A stretch of 64,000 nt of DNA from Rummeliibacillus sp. POC4 (lineage in GTDB: Bacteria > Bacillota > Bacilli > Bacillales_A > Planococcaceae), in assembly GCF_003576525.1 (NCBI RefSeq), contig NZ_QWUA01000006.1, positions 1-64,000 of the forward strand, written 5' to 3'. The position numbers and the translations under genes are program-made. The notes beneath the pieces were generated by a model, which did no database searches, was not told where the DNA came from, and worked only from the letters and a program-made list of their open reading frames with translations. This document shows positions 61,560 to 64,000 of this stretch, piece after piece (position 1 is the stretch's first letter; each line of letters begins with the position of its first letter).

Positions 61560-62126
61560 ATTTTTGGAATTTCTTAAAATTATTGTTTTGAAACATTGAT
61601 TAATGAGCATTAACACGAACAATAAAAATGTTTTATATATTTATCGTACGTCTTTTTAGAAAAGACAATATTATATGACATAAAGAAAAAACAACATTAC
61701 TTATAAATATTTTAGAATAATAAATACAACCCATAGGAAAGTTTTTATCCGGAAAATAAAAAAGTTGATAATTCAATAAAACATTATCAATAGCACATAT
61801 ATATAACACCCTGAAATTAAGTACATAATGATAACGAAATAATATATTTGAAAGAAATTTGTATATTTAAGTGAAATGATAATTATAAAAGGTGACAAAT
61901 ATAATTTTATTTAAATACTTTTTTAAAATAGTTAAATATTCCGCTATTCATTAAAATACATAGTCAGAAAATAGAATTTTTATGATGTTTTGATTTTTGT
62001 AAATCTACTCAAATAATAAAATAATATTAGAATTTTCAAAATAAAGGTTTTTATAATAAAACATAGAATATCTTTAAGTAAGGTAGCATTATGTAATTTA
62101 TTATGAACACAGAGGGGTGCACCAAA
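61560..62126 (+). other. AT-rich intergenic region
   Basis: About 565 bp between the divergent T-box promoter and the enoyl-CoA hydratase gene. Very AT-rich, with no coding frame behind a ribosome site. Two imperfect CodY-like 15-mers (near 61963-61977 on the minus strand and 62031-62045 on the plus strand, 11 of 15 each) are too weak to call. Confidence 0.6.
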
Positions 62127-62903
62127 ATGGGATATGAAACAATTACTATTGAAAGAAACGGTAGATTAGCGATTGTTAGTTTAAATCAACCGCAAAAAAT
62201 GAATGCGATGGATGATGTAATGCTCCATGAGTTAGCAAATTGTTTTGAAGCATTGCATAAAGATCCTACGATACAAGTGTTGATATTAAAAGGTGAGGGA
62301 AAAGTATTCTCCGCCGGTGGAGATATTAAAGCGATGTTAACTGAGAGCTTTGATATTGCTGATGTTATGATAGATATCTCTAGATTGGTGAAGGCATTTT
62401 ACACCTTACCTATGGTAACTATTGCAGCAGTTCATGGTGCAGCTGCTGGACTTGGTTTTAGTTTAGCATTAGCAGCGGATATTATAATTGGGGAAGAAGA
62501 TAGTAAATTTGCGATGAATTTTATAGGAATTGGTCTTATCCCTGATGGAGCAGGGCATTTCTTTATGAAAGAAAGATTAGGTGCTCCAAAAGCTCAGCAA
62601 ATGATTTGGGCTGGAGATGTTTTAAATGGTTTTGCGGCGAAAAAAGTAGGATTAGTCGACGAAGTTGTAGAAAATGGAACAGCAATCGAACAAGCAGGAC
62701 AATTAGCGCAAAAATTGCTACATTCTCCACTATTATCTATGATTGAGACGAAAAAAATATTGCATGCACAGAAAGTTGCTGAACTGAATAGTATTTTAGA
62801 AATGGAGTCAGTGGGGCAGACAACAATGCGTAGTACTAAAGATCATCTAGAAGGTATTAAAGCATTTGTAGAAAAAAGAACGCCGAATTTTGAAGGAAAA
62901 TAA
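62127..62903 (+). CDS. Enoyl-CoA hydratase/isomerase family protein
   Basis: A 258-aa crotonase-fold enzyme acting on acyl-CoA esters. Oxyanion-hole residues lie in FSAGGDIKAM (about 58-67) and VHGAAAGLGFSLALAADI (about 100-117). The canonical second catalytic Glu region reads GLIPDGAGHFF, with Asp where hydratases often have Glu or Gly. This fits the PaaG/YhaR-like branch, which may be isomerases. ATG 62127 has GAGGGGTGC 7 bp upstream; the frame extends to 62103. B. subtilis has yhaR in the same neighbourhood, between hemZ and yhaO. Confidence 0.88.
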   Translation: MGYETITIERNGRLAIVSLNQPQKMNAMDDVMLHELANCFEALHKDPTIQVLILKGEGKVFSAGGDIKAMLTESFDIADVMIDISRLVKAFYTLPMVTIAAVHGAAAGLGFSLALAADIIIGEEDSKFAMNFIGIGLIPDGAGHFFMKERLGAPKAQQMIWAGDVLNGFAAKKVGLVDEVVENGTAIEQAGQLAQKLLHSPLLSMIETKKILHAQKVAELNSILEMESVGQTTMRSTKDHLEGIKAFVEKRTPNFEGK

Positions 62904-62925
62904 ATCAAATCTAATAATTGTCAAT

Positions 62926-62963
62926 AAAAGGAGTTGTCCAAAATTACAGGACAACTCCTTTTT
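62926..62963. terminator. Bidirectional terminator
   Basis: AAAAGGAGTTGTCC pairs perfectly with GGACAACTCCTTTT (14 bp) around a 9-nt loop, with T tracts on both strands. It serves the two converging genes. Confidence 0.92.
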
Positions 62964-62965
62964 AC

Positions 62966-63151
62966 TCACACATGAAATAATATTAATTTACCGCTTGAGT
63001 TAACAAGACGATGAGTCTCTTCGGATAAACCAAGTTGTTCAATTTTTTCTGCCCCTTGTTTTTTTGCTGTATCTTCATCTGAGAATTCCCATGCTTCATC
63101 TTTAATGATTTCACCAGATTTTTTAAAAGCTGTAAAACGAAACGTTAGCAT
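62966..63151 (-). CDS. Small conserved-looking protein, function unknown
   Basis: A 61-aa soluble protein (MLTFRFTAFKKSGEIIKDE...). Alternating hydrophobic and charged residues suggest a small beta-alpha fold ending KLILFHV. AAGGGGTGAGG is the ribosome site; ATG 63151 is chosen over 63154, which is very close to it. A perfect 24-bp palindrome lies immediately upstream and overlaps its probable promoter, so a repressor likely controls it. No family recognised with certainty. Confidence 0.65.
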   Translation of the reverse strand: MLTFRFTAFKKSGEIIKDEAWEFSDEDTAKKQGAEKIEQLGLSEETHRLVNSSGKLILFHV

Positions 63152-63164
63152 CATCCTCACCCCT

Positions 63165-63188
63165 TATAATGAATGTACATTCATTATA
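63165..63188. promoter_or_regulatory. 24-bp perfect palindrome, probable operator
   Basis: TATAATGAATGT is followed directly by its exact reverse complement. The inner ATGAATGTACATTCAT has the look of a TetR-family operator. Both ends read TATAAT outward, so it may overlap -10 boxes in both directions: the small minus-strand gene and yhaO. Confidence 0.7.
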
Positions 63189-63308
63189 CTAAAATGGATT
63201 AAATCTTGTACATTAAAATGTGTAAGACTTAAGTAGAAAACGCTATAAATAATTGGAAGTTCATGTTAAAATAAGAACAAATATTCGCTTTACTGAAAGA
63301 GGGATAGT

Positions 63309-64000
63309 ATGTCTTCGATTCGATTTTTCCACACTGCTGACTTGCATTTGGATAGCCCATTTAAAGGAATGTCTAATTTACCTGAACAGGCATTTGAACA
63401 GCTACGTAACAGTACATTCGATGCTTTTTCAAATTTAATAGAAAAGGCGATTAAAGAAAAACCTGATTTTATCCTGATTGTAGGTGATATTTATGATGGG
63501 GAAGATCGCAGTTTAAGGGCACAACAAATTTTTCAAAAAGGTATGGAGAAGTTATCGGAATATCAAATTCCCATTATTATTAGTTATGGAAATCATGATC
63601 ATTTGAAGGGGAAATGGACACGCTTTTCATTGCCGGAAAATGTTTACGTAATGCCAAAAGAGACGACTAAATTGACATTGAATGTTCGTGATTCCAAGGT
63701 GAATCTATACGGATTTAGCTATCCAGAACGGCATGTACTAAAACCTATGATTGACACATACCCAATTGCCACAGAACAAGATGCCGTACATATTGGGATG
63801 TTACATGGAAGTTTACAGGGGAATACAACGCATGATGTTTATGCACCGTTTACAATTGAAGAATTGCTTTCCAAAAATTATGATTATTGGGCTCTTGGAC
63901 ATATCCATAAGCGTCAAGTTTTGCATACTGATCCACCCATTATTTATCCGGGGAATATACAAAGTAGACATCTAAAGGAACAAGGCGTAAAAGGGTTTTA
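63309..64000 (+). CDS. yhaO: DNA repair exonuclease YhaO (SbcD/Mre11-like), partial
   Basis: The gene runs off the right edge; 230 codons are visible. It is a calcineurin-type metallophosphoesterase with all early metal motifs: FHTADLHLDSP (D-x-H, residues 8-17), VGDIYDG (GDxxD), YGNHDH (GNHD/E) and ALGHIHKRQ (GHxH). It matches YhaO, which pairs with the SMC-like ATPase YhaN in Bacillus, an SbcCD-like pair; yhaN is expected just beyond the window. GAGGGATAGT is the ribosome site. Confidence 0.92.
   Translation, partial: MSSIRFFHTADLHLDSPFKGMSNLPEQAFEQLRNSTFDAFSNLIEKAIKEKPDFILIVGDIYDGEDRSLRAQQIFQKGMEKLSEYQIPIIISYGNHDHLKGKWTRFSLPENVYVMPKETTKLTLNVRDSKVNLYGFSYPERHVLKPMIDTYPIATEQDAVHIGMLHGSLQGNTTHDVYAPFTIEELLSKNYDYWALGHIHKRQVLHTDPPIIYPGNIQSRHLKEQGVKGF

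Noticed and set aside
62031-62045. Possible CodY box (AATTTTCAAAATAAA) before the enoyl-CoA hydratase gene
   Set aside because: Only 11 of 15 positions match in a region over 75 percent A+T, where such matches are common.

Overview
This window comes from a low-GC Gram-positive chromosome. The rrn-type tRNA cluster, the AGGAGG-rich ribosome binding sites, the frequent TTG/GTG starts and the syntenic blocks (dppABCDE-ykfABCD; bmrCD-yheE-yheB-yheA; hemZ ... yhaO) point to the Bacillales. My inference is a Planococcaceae/Caryophanaceae member close to Lysinibacillus or Solibacillus, but no marker here fixes the genus. I see no IS element, prophage, CRISPR array or replication origin, so this is essentially core chromosome with a few accessory or decaying genes.

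Layout. 53-1788: a 5S rRNA gene and 16 tRNA genes behind one consensus promoter and closed by one terminator. 2009-4456: a DUF4003 gene, then a preQ1 riboswitch controlling queD-queE. 4668-13419: mixed housekeeping and accessory genes (HAD phosphatase, secreted GDPD, MFS exporter with a 5'-truncated GNAT remnant beside it, YjdM, patatin, YdbS/YdbT, a methyltransferase). 13527-24159: a murein-peptide/dipeptide uptake and recycling locus with an upstream ldcA paralogue and a probable CodY box before dppA. 24275-31398: small membrane peptides, a B3/4-domain protein, queG and trmL (both act on the tRNA wobble base), an NCS2 purine permease, an aldo/keto reductase, a BdbC-type disulfide pair and a cupin gene broken by a one-base frame change at a perfect -1 slippery heptamer. 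31659-35583: a YhcY/YhcZ-type two-component system and a DUF6323/DUF6179 gene pair. 35666-43539: an RsgA-type GTPase, a CDF efflux protein, a CNNM/CBS protein and the BmrC/BmrD heterodimeric exporter.

43753-52074: a large UPF1-like helicase with a small acidic partner, then yheE, yheB, yheA and hemZ. 52149-55859: a glycerate module (CdaR-type regulator, glycerate kinase, GntP permease). 56138-64000: DUF2785, a HAD protein, serA and a class V aminotransferase under a serine T-box, an enoyl-CoA hydratase, and the start of yhaO.

RNA-level control stands out. There are four 5'-leader regulators: a preQ1-I riboswitch, a T-box with a UCC (Ser) specifier that matches the tRNA-Ser(GGA) gene in the same window, a bmrB-like leader-peptide attenuator before bmrCD, and a candidate leader peptide plus terminator before the rsgA-type gene. 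The last is the most novel-looking element: it would couple a ribosome-associated GTPase to translation of a 24-codon leader. No experiment or database search was available; all functional names rest on recognisable motifs, gene order and family knowledge.
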